Source of the DNA: JAHECQ01 sp963775125
Lineage (GTDB): Bacteria; Actinomycetota; Acidimicrobiia; Acidimicrobiales; SZUA-35
Length of the DNA stretch: 64,000 nt
Assembly: GCA_963775125.1 (NCBI GenBank)
Contig: CAVZHQ010000001.1
Coordinates: 1-64,000 of the forward strand
Direction of reading: 5' to 3'
A program made the translations under genes and the position numbers. The first letter of the stretch is position 1, and each line of letters opens with the position of its first letter. Positions 29,069 to 37,998 of the stretch are shown piece by piece. The notes beneath the pieces were generated by a model. The model saw nothing but the letters and a program-made list of their open reading frames with translations. It made no database searches and was not told the origin of the DNA.

Positions 29069-30442
29069 TCAGGGCCGTTCGAAGGGGCGACGAGGGACGC
29101 AGATCGCTCGACCGGGTTCGGCCAGCACCCGTGATCCTTCGGCCACGATCTCGCCCCGGCTGAGGGTGTGCGTCGGCCAGCCGGTCACCGACCAGCCGTC
29201 GTAGGGGGAGTAGTCGGCGTTGGAGTGCATGGTCGAGCCGTCGATCACACGCGTCTCGTTCGGATCCCAGATGACCAGGTCGGCGTCGGAGCCGGGTGCG
29301 ATGCAACCCTTCTGGGGATACATGCCGAACAGCTTGGCCGCATTGGTGCTGGTCATTTCGACGAAGCGGGCCACCGAGATGCGCCCGGTGGCGACCCCGA
29401 GCGACCACAACATCGGCATCAGTGTCTCGAGCTCGGCCATGCCCTGGCGGAGTTCCGACGGGCCGAGCGACGGGTCGAGCTTCTTCTCGAGGCTCCAGGG
29501 CGCGTGATCCGTGCACACCGTGGCCACCGAACCGTCGTTGATGCCGGCCCAGATGGCCTCGCGGTCGGCGTCCTCGCGAAGCGGGGGAGCGCCCGCGTAC
29601 TTCGCACCGTCGGGCTCGTTGAACCGATCGCGGTTGAGATAGAGGTAGATCGGGCGGGTCTCGACGTAGAGCGGCAGGTTGCGGGCGCGACCACGGCGGC
29701 AGGCATCGAGCGCAGCCTGACTCGACAAGTGGACGACATAGGTGGGAGCGCCCGAGATCTCGCAGAACCCGATGGCCCGCTCGGTGGCGATGCGTTCGGC
29801 CTCGACGGGCCGAGTCTCGGGATAGTGGCGATGTTCGGTGAGCCCCTGCTCGGCCAGCATCTCGCCACAACAGCCCATGATGGCGGCATCTTCGCAGTGG
29901 ATGGCGACCACGACGCCGGCGGCGGCCGCTACCCGCATGGCCTTGAGGAAGCGGTCGACGTTGCGGTCGAACCGCTTGAACGACAGGAAGATCTTGATAC
30001 TCGGATGCCCCGACTCGGCGGCTTCGACGATCTGCGCCAATCCGACCTCGTCGGGTTCGAGCAATACGGGGTGCATGAAGTAGTCGGCGAGGCTGTTGGC
30101 CTTGGCGTCGGCCAGATCTCGTTCGAGCCCGTCGAGCATCTGCTCACCCCGGCGGTGGAACGACATGTTGCCGACCGTGGTCACTCCTCCGGCGAGTGCC
30201 GCCCGAGTGCCGGTGGTGAAGTCGTCGGCCCAGCTGTGGTCGCCGGGCCCGCTGTAGGGGTCGGTGAGGTGGACGTGGGCATCCACCCCGCCCGGCAGGA
30301 CGAACCGGTCGGTGGCGTCGAGTTCGGTCGTGCCGCTGAGCGTTCCGCCCAGCTGCACGATCCGACCTCCATCGATGCCCACGTCGGTCACGACCACCCC
30401 GTGGGCGGTTGCGACCTTGCCTCCCCTGATGACGAGCTCCAT
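29069..30442 (-). CDS. Dihydropyrimidinase/hydantoinase family amidohydrolase
   Basis: 457 residues. Metal ligands are seen in VDAHVHLTD, the carbamylated-lysine strand PSIKIFLSFKRFD, the histidines of AIHCEDA and YVVHLSS, and the final Asp in VCTDHAPW. The C-terminus GSDADLVIWDPNETRVI is typical. It opens cyclic diamides such as dihydropyrimidines, hydantoins or related imides in the cytosol. Dihydroorotase is less likely given its length and the lack of other pyr genes nearby. It ends 25 bp from the convergent FAH-family gene. Confidence 0.85.
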   Translation of the reverse strand: MELVIRGGKVATAHGVVVTDVGIDGGRIVQLGGTLSGTTELDATDRFVLPGGVDAHVHLTDPYSGPGDHSWADDFTTGTRAALAGGVTTVGNMSFHRRGEQMLDGLERDLADAKANSLADYFMHPVLLEPDEVGLAQIVEAAESGHPSIKIFLSFKRFDRNVDRFLKAMRVAAAAGVVVAIHCEDAAIMGCCGEMLAEQGLTEHRHYPETRPVEAERIATERAIGFCEISGAPTYVVHLSSQAALDACRRGRARNLPLYVETRPIYLYLNRDRFNEPDGAKYAGAPPLREDADREAIWAGINDGSVATVCTDHAPWSLEKKLDPSLGPSELRQGMAELETLMPMLWSLGVATGRISVARFVEMTSTNAAKLFGMYPQKGCIAPGSDADLVIWDPNETRVIDGSTMHSNADYSPYDGWSVTGWPTHTLSRGEIVAEGSRVLAEPGRAICVPRRPFERP

Positions 30443-30453
30443 GCCCGCAGACG

Positions 30454-32848
30454 TTAGACCAGCGCCAGCGCCAGGACCTGCTCGGCGGTTTCGACCAGGT
30501 GCACGGTGAGTTCGGCCAGCACGTCCTCGGGCACGTCGTCGAGATCGACGCCGTTGGCCTTGGGGATGAGGACCTCTTTCACCCCTGCGTGATGGGCAGC
30601 GAGAAGTTTCTGCTTGACCCCGCCGATGGGCAGGACCCGTCCGTGCAGGGTCATCTCGCCGGTCATCGCCACCGACGGCCGTGCCGGGACGCCCGACAGG
30701 ACACTGGTCAGTGCGGTGACCAGGGTGACGCCGGCCGAGGGCCCGTCCTTGGGGACGGCGCCGGCGGGGAAGTGGATGTGGAGGTGATGTCCGGTCGGCA
30801 CGGTGAGGCCCCGCCCGGCGACCACCGACTCGGCAATCTTCACCGACTCCTTCATGACGTCGCCCAACTGTCCGGTGATGGTGGGTTCACCCTCGCCGGG
30901 AACGACGGCGGCTTCGACGAAGAGCACATCACCCCCGCTGCCCGTCACGGCCAGACCGGCGACGATGCCGGGACGATCGATCCGCTCCGGCCACCAGCTC
31001 TCGTGGACGCGCCGGCCCGAGCAACGCGTGAAGGTCCGAGACGTCGATCGGCTTCGGTGCCCGTTCGGCGGCGGGCTCGACCGCAAGTTGGGCCGCCACC
31101 TTTCGGAGTGCCTTGTCGATCAGGCGCTCCAAGCGGCGCACGCCCAGTCCGGTGGCATAGCCACTGCTGATGGTCGGCCAGGGCCTCGTCGGTGAAGGAC
31201 ACGTCGTCGCCGTCGAGGCCGTTTCGTTCGAGCAGTTTGGGCAACAGGTGGTCCCGGGCGATCGTGACCTTCTCCCGCTCGGTGTACCCGTCGAGGGTGA
31301 TGACCTCGAGGCGGTCGAGCAGCGGGCCGGGAATGGTCTCGAGGGTGTTGGCCGTTGCGATGAAGATGACCTCGGACAGGTCCAGCTCGAACTCGAGGTA
31401 GTGATCTCGGAACGTCTGGTTCTGCGCCGGGTCGAGCACTTCGAGCAGCGCTGCCGTGGGATCGCCCTGCCAACCCGAGCTGATCTTGTCGATCTCGTCG
31501 AGGAGGATCACCGGGTTCCGGGTCGCCTGCTTCCTGCAGCGCTCGCACGATGCGACCTGGCCGGGCGCCGACGTAGGTTCGGCGATGGCCTCGGATCTCC
31601 GCCTCATCGCGGATGCCGCCGAGGGCGACCCGGACGAACGATCGACCGAGCGCTCGCAGCGACCGATTCGCCGAGCGAGGTCTTACCGACGCCGGGAGGA
31701 CCGACCAGGGCCAGCAACACGCCGGCCCGTTTGTCGGCGGTGAGGCCCCGCTCGTGGCGGAGTTTGCGAACGGCCAGGAACTCGATCAGGCGGTCCTTCA
31801 CGTCGACGATGCCGGTGTGATCCCGGTCGAGGGTTGCCCTGGCGTCGGTGAGATCCAAGTTGTCCTCGGTCCGCTCGTTCCAGGGAAGCCCGAGGGTGAC
31901 GTCGAGCCAGGTGCGGACCCAGCTGGCCTCCATGGACTCTTCGCTCGTCCGTTCGAGTCGCTCGATCTCCTCGAGGATCGCGGCCCGCGTCTTGTCGGGC
32001 ACGTCGAGGGACTCGAGCCGCGCCCGATAGTCGGTAGCCGCACCCGACGAGTCGTCGCCGAGCTCCTTGCGAATGGCCGCCAGCTGGCGGCGAAGGATGT
32101 GCTTACGCTGGGTGTCGTCGAGGTTGCTCGTGACCTCGGACGCAATCTGTTCGCGGACGTCGATCTCGGCCAAGGCCTCGCGTAGCCAGTCGATGCCGAG
32201 CGCCAAGCGGTCCGCGACCGCCGGCGTCTCGAGAATCTTCAGCCGCTGTTCGAAGCTGAGCTCTGGCCAGTAGGCGATGGAGTCGGCCAATGCCGACGGC
32301 GAGGTGAGTTCCCGCAGGATCATCGCCATCCGACGGCCACCGACCCGGGTGAGGAGCGTCTCGGCCAAGGCCCGATACGTGCGGGTCCGGTCGGCGACCT
32401 CCGGCGCGTCGAGCTGTTCATCGACGGCGTGCGCCTCGATGAGCAGGGTTTCGATCGGCAGGGTCTCGCCGTCGGGCTCGGCCTGTCGTGCTGCGACCGC
32501 TGCTCCCAGGCGAACTCGGTGTTGGGCCCGCAGGGTCAGGGTGTCGTCATGACGGTTCTCGATGGTGGCCAGGACGCCGATGCTGGCGCCCTGGGGAGCC
32601 AGGATCAGTTGATCGTTGCCGCCGTTCGACGGATGCGCAGCCTTGGACGCGGCCCGGGCCTCCGGGGTGCTGACGGTGACGGTGATGACCATGTCGGGCA
32701 GCACGATGCCATCGGTGAGACTGATCAGCGGATAGGCGGTGAGGCTGGTCGCCCCGAGGCCGTGGCTCGAAACGTCGTCCTGCGGGCGGGGGTCGGTCTG
32801 ATTGGGGTTCACGAGCTTCCCTTCGGAAATTACATGATTACGCAACAA
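30454..32848 (-). CDS. lon: ATP-dependent Lon protease (several frameshifts)
   Basis: The start is ATG 32848 (GTG 32812 also possible). Corrected length is about 795 residues, standard for Lon. The N-terminal LON domain is intact to 31,680. Then come Walker A (GPPGVGKTS), Walker B (NPVILLDEIDKISSGWQGD), sensor region IFIATANTLETIPGPLLDRL, and the protease domain with the catalytic Ser in PKDGPSAG and Lys in GGVKQKLLA. Frames change near 31,640, 31,560, 31,535, 31,165 and 31,010. Every domain is complete once frames are joined, so sequence errors are favoured over a pseudogene. Lon degrades misfolded and regulatory proteins. Confidence 0.85.
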
Positions 32849-32931
32849 CTGCGTATGCTGTGCAGCACCACAACCGGCCGACGGTCCCGGGTATTCCCGG
32901 GGGTACGTCGTTCTGATGAAGGAGACCGATC

Positions 32932-33486
32932 ATGGCGCCGCGTCAACCGAGTAACCGTCAGCCAGGTAGTCCTCGAACCAGCGCTTGCGACACCGCCGAG
33001 TGCGCCGCTTGGTTCGCCGGCCGTTTACCCGACGACTGGTACGTCGGGCCGCTGGAAGTCCTTGCCGACAAGGACGAGATCGTGGTCATCGGACCGCTCG
33101 CCAGTCCCGGCAATGCCCCCGAAGGGCACGAGCAACAGGCGGCCCTGGCCCGCATCACCGCCTTCCGAGAGGAGACCCGGGCCCAGCGAATGGCGGTGGC
33201 CGAAGCCGCGCAGCAACAGTGGCAGCGTTCGGTCAGTTGGGCGGTTCGTTGCGGGGAGCTCGAGGCCCGCTTCACCACCCAGGCCGTTCCGGTGATGACC
33301 CGGCTTCGCATGGAGGAACGCCAGATTCTCGACACGCTCATCGACGCGGGCGTGGTTCGTTCGAGGTCCGAGGCGTTGGCCTGGTGCGTCGGCCAGGTCG
33401 GGTTGCATCAACAGGAATGGATCGGCCGACTACGCGAAGCCATGTCCGAGGTCGAGCGGGTGCGGTCCGAAGGACCAACCGGCTGA
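32932..33486 (+). CDS. Conserved actinobacterial protein with ribbon-helix-helix-like C-terminus
   Basis: 184 residues from ATG 32932, transcribed away from lon with an 83-bp gap. The N-terminal part has a CDTAECAAWFAGRLPDDWYV segment with two cysteines and a central Gln/Ala-rich helix. Residues 125-165 (RLRMEERQILDTLIDAGVVR then SRSEALAWCVGQV) resemble the 'aGva.SRSEAl.w' part of RHH DNA-binding proteins. I do not recognise a named family. The position next to lon suggests only a shared promoter region. DNA binding is an inference from a short pattern. Confidence 0.6.
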   Translation: MAPRQPSNRQPGSPRTSACDTAECAAWFAGRLPDDWYVGPLEVLADKDEIVVIGPLASPGNAPEGHEQQAALARITAFREETRAQRMAVAEAAQQQWQRSVSWAVRCGELEARFTTQAVPVMTRLRMEERQILDTLIDAGVVRSRSEALAWCVGQVGLHQQEWIGRLREAMSEVERVRSEGPTG

Positions 33487-33538
33487 ACCACGCCCCTGGA
33501 TAGACCCGCCAGGCTCGGTCCCGCTACCTTCGGCCACC

Positions 33539-35170
33539 GTGACCACCGCTTCTCAGCCGCCGCCCCCAGTCCTCGATGTCGACGCCGGCACGATTCCCCA
33601 GCTCATCACCTGGGCAGTCGACCATTGGGGAGACACGCTCGCGGTCATCGATCGCGACGAGCGCATCACGTTCACCGAACTCGGCGCCCGAGTCGACCAG
33701 GCCGCCCGGGCGATGGTGGCGTCGGGAATCGGTGCCGGCGACACCGTGGCGCTGTGGGCCCCCAACTGTTGGCAGTGGATCGTCGCTGCGTTGGCCACGT
33801 CCCGAGTCGGCGCCTCGCTGGTCCCGGTGAACACTCGTTTCAAGGGCAACGAGGCCGGTTATGTGTTGGCGACGGCAAAGGTCAAGCTGTTGTTCGTCGT
33901 CAACGGATTCCTCGGCACCGACTACGTGAACGCCCTGGTCGACGAGCGACCGAATCTGCCCGATCTGGCCGAGATCATCGATCTGGCCGACGCCACCGGC
34001 ACCGGGTCGACCCCGTTCAGCGAGTTCGTGTCCCGAGGTTCGGGCGCGGACGCGGCTGCGCTTCAGGCCGAAGTCGAGCGCCGTTCGGCCGCGGTCGGCC
34101 TCGACGACGTCACCGCCATCATGTTCACCTCGGGCACCACGGGTCTGCCCAAAGGGGTGCTGGTACGGGGAAGCGCCATCATCCGGGCGTTCTCGAAGTC
34201 GGCGGCCGCGCTCGGGGTGCAGCAGGGAGACCCGTTCCTTCTCGTGAACCCGTACTTCCATGCGTTCGGGTACAACTGCGGCATCGTCAAGTGCCTCATC
34301 ACCGGGGCCACCAACGTCCCTGTGGCTGCCTTCGACGCCACCGAGGTGATGGAGCTGATCCAGCGCGAGCGCATCGCCGTGTTCCCCGGCCCGCCCGCCA
34401 TCTTCCAGTCGTTGCTCAACCATCCCGACCTCGACTCCTACGACCTCTCGTCGTTGCGAGCGTGCATGACCGGGGCGGCAACGATTCCTGTCGAGATGGT
34501 TCAGGCCATGAAGGACCGGCTCGGATTCACGACGGTCATCACTGCGTTCGGCATGACCGAGACCTCGGGCCTGGCCAGCTTCACCGGTCCCGATGATTCG
34601 CCGGAACTCGTGGCGACCACTTCGGGTCGAGCCATCCCTGACGTCGAACTGAAAGTCGTCGACGATGACCTGAACGAGGTGCCGCGGGGTACCGAGGGCG
34701 AGCTGTTGGTGCGCGGCTATCAGGTGACGCCGGGCTATCTCGACAACCCCGAGGCCACGGCCGAGACCATCACTCCCGACGGTTGGCTCCGCACCGGCGA
34801 CATCGCGGTCATGGACGACGCCGGGTATATCGACATCACCGATCGTAAGAAGGACATGTTCATCATGGGTGGCTTCAACGCCTATCCCGCCGAGATCGAG
34901 CGAATGATGATCGAGCATCCCGAGATCGGTCTCGTCGCCGTGATCGGCGTCCCCGACCAGCGCATGGGTGAGGTCGGAGCCGCATTCGTCATCCCTGCTC
35001 CCGGTGCGTCCCCCACCGCCGAGGGAATCATCGAGTGGTGTCGGGAGAAGATGGCCAACTACAAAGTGCCCCGCTTCGTCTGGTTCGTCGATCAACTCCC
35101 CATGACCGCTTCCGGCAAAGTCCAAAAACCCGAACTCCGCGCCCTCTCCCGAACGAAATTTGCACCGTAA
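33539..35170 (+). CDS. Long-chain/steroid-type acyl-CoA ligase (FadD family)
   Basis: 543 residues from GTG 33539. The AMP-binding signature MFTSGTTGLPKGV, the adenylation motif FGMTETSG, GWLRTGDIAVMDDAGYIDIT and the lysine motif in MTASGKVQKPEL are all complete. The overall pattern is near FadD3-type enzymes that activate steroid-ring remnants, and near other short/medium acyl-CoA synthetases. The substrate is uncertain. Its gene faces menE, another adenylate-forming enzyme, tail to tail with a 35-bp gap. Confidence 0.85.
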   Translation: MTTASQPPPPVLDVDAGTIPQLITWAVDHWGDTLAVIDRDERITFTELGARVDQAARAMVASGIGAGDTVALWAPNCWQWIVAALATSRVGASLVPVNTRFKGNEAGYVLATAKVKLLFVVNGFLGTDYVNALVDERPNLPDLAEIIDLADATGTGSTPFSEFVSRGSGADAAALQAEVERRSAAVGLDDVTAIMFTSGTTGLPKGVLVRGSAIIRAFSKSAAALGVQQGDPFLLVNPYFHAFGYNCGIVKCLITGATNVPVAAFDATEVMELIQRERIAVFPGPPAIFQSLLNHPDLDSYDLSSLRACMTGAATIPVEMVQAMKDRLGFTTVITAFGMTETSGLASFTGPDDSPELVATTSGRAIPDVELKVVDDDLNEVPRGTEGELLVRGYQVTPGYLDNPEATAETITPDGWLRTGDIAVMDDAGYIDITDRKKDMFIMGGFNAYPAEIERMMIEHPEIGLVAVIGVPDQRMGEVGAAFVIPAPGASPTAEGIIEWCREKMANYKVPRFVWFVDQLPMTASGKVQKPELRALSRTKFAP

Positions 35171-35205
35171 GCCACGTGTGACGTGGAGAACGCTGCACAG
35201 AACGG

Positions 35206-36345
35206 TCAGCGAGGGGTCAGGCGGGTGCGCTGGAGTTTGCCGAGCGCGGTGCGGGGGAGTGACTCGACCAGCTCGATGCGGCGGGGGGCATACCAGACCG
35301 GGAGCTCAGCCCGGACGGCGTCCCGGAGCTGCTCGAGCTGGGGACCGGAGCCCGAGGGGACGATGACGGCAACGACCTCGTGGCCCCATTCGGGGTGGGG
35401 GCGCCCGACGACGGCGACATCGGCCACGCCGGGTTGCGCCGCGATCACTCGCTCGGCTCGTTCGGGCCACACCTTCTCACCGCCGGTGGCGATGACGTCG
35501 CCCTTGCGTCCGTCGACGGTGAGGCTGCCGTCGTCGGCCCATCGGCCGAGGTCACCGGTGGGGAACCAGCCGGCGGCGTCCTTCGGATCGAATTCGGTCG
35601 GACCCGATTCCGCAGCCGCATTGCGGTAGCAGCGAAGGAGCATGGGGCCTCGGAGCCAAACCTCCTGGTCGTCGTCGATGCGGACCTCGAGCCCGTCGAG
35701 CCACTGCTTCTCGTAGATGACCCCCGAACCGGTCTCGGTCAGCCCGTAGGTGGCCCATACGTTGGCCGGCCGATCAAGAGGTGGCGCGGCACCCCCGACG
35801 AGGATCATCCGGAACCGTTCGGCTGGGACCTGTTGCAGCGCCTTGGTGACGAGCGAGACCAGCGTTGCGCCGCGGTCGAGCGCGCCGATCACCGCTGTGG
35901 CCGAGAAGCCATCGTGCACTTCGACGGGGGTACCGGTGACCAACGAGCGCATCACGACGGCGAGGCCGCCGATGTGAGCGAGCGGGAGGCACGCGAGCCA
36001 GCGGTCGCTGGAAGCGTCGACGGACAGAGCCTTGCTGGTCGCCCAGGCCGAGGCGGCAACGGAGGCGTGAGTGTGGACGACGCCCTTGGGGTGCCCGGTG
36101 GTGCCGGAGGTGGCAACGACCGCGGCGTCGCCCGGCTGGGTCGGCCGACCGCCGGCCAACGACCGCCGCTCGCCGTCGTGTTCGATGACGGCCGTTGGCG
36201 CAACGACCTCCATGACCCGAACGAGTTCGGGCTTCGGCAGACGTCGGTCGACGGGGAAGATGGCGTCGCCTCGCGCCCAGGTCTGCTCGATGGCCCGAAC
36301 GTACGCCGGGCCGCCAGGGAGGTCGAGGGCGACGAGATCGGGCAC
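35206..36345 (-). CDS. menE: o-Succinylbenzoate-CoA ligase MenE
   Basis: 379 residues from GTG 36345 (VPDLVALDLPGGPAYV). The longer frame to 36387 begins inside a repeat element and is rejected. MenE of high-GC actinobacteria is short like this. AMP-binding VVATSGTTGHPKGVVHTH, TYGLTETGSGVIY, GWFPTGDLGRW and the C-terminal lysine PRTALGKLQRTRL are present. It makes OSB-CoA, the substrate of MenB. The other men genes lie 5-11 kb to the right, which supports the assignment. Confidence 0.85.
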   Translation of the reverse strand: MPDLVALDLPGGPAYVRAIEQTWARGDAIFPVDRRLPKPELVRVMEVVAPTAVIEHDGERRSLAGGRPTQPGDAAVVATSGTTGHPKGVVHTHASVAASAWATSKALSVDASSDRWLACLPLAHIGGLAVVMRSLVTGTPVEVHDGFSATAVIGALDRGATLVSLVTKALQQVPAERFRMILVGGAAPPLDRPANVWATYGLTETGSGVIYEKQWLDGLEVRIDDDQEVWLRGPMLLRCYRNAAAESGPTEFDPKDAAGWFPTGDLGRWADDGSLTVDGRKGDVIATGGEKVWPERAERVIAAQPGVADVAVVGRPHPEWGHEVVAVIVPSGSGPQLEQLRDAVRAELPVWYAPRRIELVESLPRTALGKLQRTRLTPR

Positions 36346-36378
36346 GAACCGAGGGTACCAACAGGCCCGCCGAGCCTG

Positions 36379-36484
36379 ATTCTGCAAGCTGGAGCCACCT
36401 CAGCCCCATTCTGCAAGCGTCACGAGCCCCACGGGGGGCGTGGGTCTTGCAGATCGGGGGTGCGTGGGGTGGGGCTTGCAGAAT
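36379..36484. repeat. 106-bp nested inverted repeat, TTCTGCAAG family (copy 2)
   Basis: ATTCTGCAAG at 36379 and 36408, inverse CTTGCAGATC (one-word variant) at 36446 and CTTGCAGAAT at 36475. The spacing is 29, 38 and 29 bp, the same plan as the copy at 27.2 kb. The arms are again C-rich and G-rich (GTGCGTGGGGTGGGG). It lies between divergently oriented genes (menE and a class IV aminotransferase), upstream of both, so it is not placed as a simple terminator. Confidence 0.9.
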
Positions 36485-36528
36485 CAGGCTGAGGGAGGGG
36501 CGGGGGGATCGGGGGTACAGTCCGGGCG

Positions 36529-37443
36529 GTGAGTGACGAGACCGATTCCTTGATCTGGATCGACGGGGTGCTCCGACCGGCGGCGGACGCGACGGTTCCC
36601 CTCCTTTCGCATGCGGTGCAACGCGGGTCGACGGTCTTCGATGTGCTGCGGGTGTGCGAAACACCGGATGGACCGGCGGCGTTCGGGCTGCGCCCGCACA
36701 TTGCCCGATTCGACCGATCGATGAGCCTGATGGGCATGACCTCGACCTGGTCCCTCGACCAGCTCGAGCGGGCGGTGGCCGAGACGACGCTGGCCAATCC
36801 GGGCGCCAATCTCGTGAAGGTCACGGCGGCCTGGGTGTCGACGCCGGTGTCGACCATTCCCGACACCACCGTTCCGCTCGTCGCGGTAGCGGCAATCCAG
36901 ACGCCGCTCGCTGATCCGGTTGGCACACCCGGGATCCGGGTCAAGACGGCCACTGGCAGCAAGATGCCAGCCGATGTCCTGCCGCCAGGTCTGAAGGTCG
37001 CGGCAGCGTACACGTCGGGCATTCGTCAGAAGATGCTGGCCAGGAGCGAGGGCTATGACGACATCGTGCTGCGGACGGCCAAGGGCGATCTGGCCGAGAG
37101 CGTGTCGCAGAGCCTCTTCGTGGTGCGCGGCGACCTCGTACTCCTTCCACCGTTGGACGTCGTGCTCGACGGAATCACCCGGCGCATGGTCCTCGACATG
37201 GCCCACCACCTCGGGTTCCATTCCCAGATTCGGGGCATCACCTGGGACGAGGTCGAGGCGGCCGATGAGCTGTTCCTCTGTTCGACCACGAATCCGGTGC
37301 AACCGATCAGGGAGTTGGACGGCCGAGCCCTGCCCGACCCCGGCGATCACACCGCACGGCTGGCCGCCGAGTCGTCGGCGCTACTGTTGGGGAAGCATGT
37401 GCTGTCGGCGAAGTGGCTGACGCGCTTGGGTCCCCTGGCCTGA
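36529..37443 (+). CDS. Class IV PLP aminotransferase/lyase (IlvE/DAAT/PabC type)
   Basis: 304 residues from GTG 36529. The fold-type IV pattern is seen in IWIDGVLRPAADATVPLLSH at the start, the PLP lysine probably in PPGLKVAAAYTSG, the conserved GYDDIVLRTAKGDLAESVSQ and the phosphate loop ITRRMVLDMA. STTNPVQPIREL near the end is also typical. Branched-chain aminotransferase, D-amino-acid aminotransferase and aminodeoxychorismate lyase cannot be told apart here. The stop codon lies inside a 15-bp tandem duplication. Confidence 0.8.
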   Translation: MSDETDSLIWIDGVLRPAADATVPLLSHAVQRGSTVFDVLRVCETPDGPAAFGLRPHIARFDRSMSLMGMTSTWSLDQLERAVAETTLANPGANLVKVTAAWVSTPVSTIPDTTVPLVAVAAIQTPLADPVGTPGIRVKTATGSKMPADVLPPGLKVAAAYTSGIRQKMLARSEGYDDIVLRTAKGDLAESVSQSLFVVRGDLVLLPPLDVVLDGITRRMVLDMAHHLGFHSQIRGITWDEVEAADELFLCSTTNPVQPIRELDGRALPDPGDHTARLAAESSALLLGKHVLSAKWLTRLGPLA

Positions 37444-37461
37444 GATCCCCTGGCCTGAGAT
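37432..37461 (+). repeat. 15-bp perfect tandem duplication at stop codon
   Basis: CCCCTGGCCTGAGAT occurs twice in a row (37432-37446, 37447-37461). The aminotransferase stop TGA is in the first copy, and the second copy repeats the same TGA just downstream. Confidence 0.95.
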
Positions 37462-37491
37462 CTCCGTCCGGCGGTATGCCAGACTGCGGGC

Positions 37492-37989
37492 ATGACGGAC
37501 CAGCCAGCACCCCTCTACACCTACGAAGCCTCGGTCGACATCGCCGCGCCACCTGACCTGGTGTGGAACCTGGTGACGGCGATGGAGCGCTACGGCGAGT
37601 GGAGCACGGAAAATCAGGGTGGCTACTGGCGCAAGAACGCCGACGGCGTGCCCTACACCGGCCTGGTCGGTGAGGAGTTCGTCGGGATCAATCGACGCGG
37701 CGACCAGGAATGGAAGGCCCTCGTCGAGATCATCGAGCGTGAAGAGGGCCACGCTTTTGCTTTCATCACTGGGGGCAGCGCCCTCAACTTCGTGCGGTGG
37801 CGCTACGTGATCGAACCTTCCGACACCGGCACCTCCCTCACCGAACAGTGGGAACTGCGCAATCTCTCGCCGATCATGGTCGAAGGTGGCCAGGCTGAGG
37901 TCGACCGTCGGGTGGCCAACGCCAAGGAGAGTCTCGAGGCGACCCTGGCGGGGATGAAGGCCGAGGCCGAACGCCAGGCTCAGGCCTAG
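37492..37989 (+). CDS. SRPBCC/START-like (polyketide cyclase type) protein
   Basis: 165 residues. The first strand and helix TYEASVDIAAPPDLVWNLVTAMERYGEWS are the usual opening of the SRPBCC fold. TSLTEQWELRNLS and a long C-terminal helix complete the helix-grip. Such proteins bind hydrophobic ligands, and this one has no catalytic signature. It is followed after 9 bp by an LLM oxidoreductase gene, so the two may act on one lipophilic substrate. Confidence 0.75.
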   Translation: MTDQPAPLYTYEASVDIAAPPDLVWNLVTAMERYGEWSTENQGGYWRKNADGVPYTGLVGEEFVGINRRGDQEWKALVEIIEREEGHAFAFITGGSALNFVRWRYVIEPSDTGTSLTEQWELRNLSPIMVEGGQAEVDRRVANAKESLEATLAGMKAEAERQAQA

Positions 37990-37998
37990 GAACCGGTT

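Noticed and set aside
30454..32848. lon as a true pseudogene
   Set aside because: All domains and catalytic residues are intact in adjoining frames, and the same kind of break is found in many unrelated genes of the window.
36346..36387. Upstream ATG start for menE (MQNQARRACW)
   Set aside because: Its codons come from the TTCTGCAAG repeat, and the conserved protein begins at GTG 36345.
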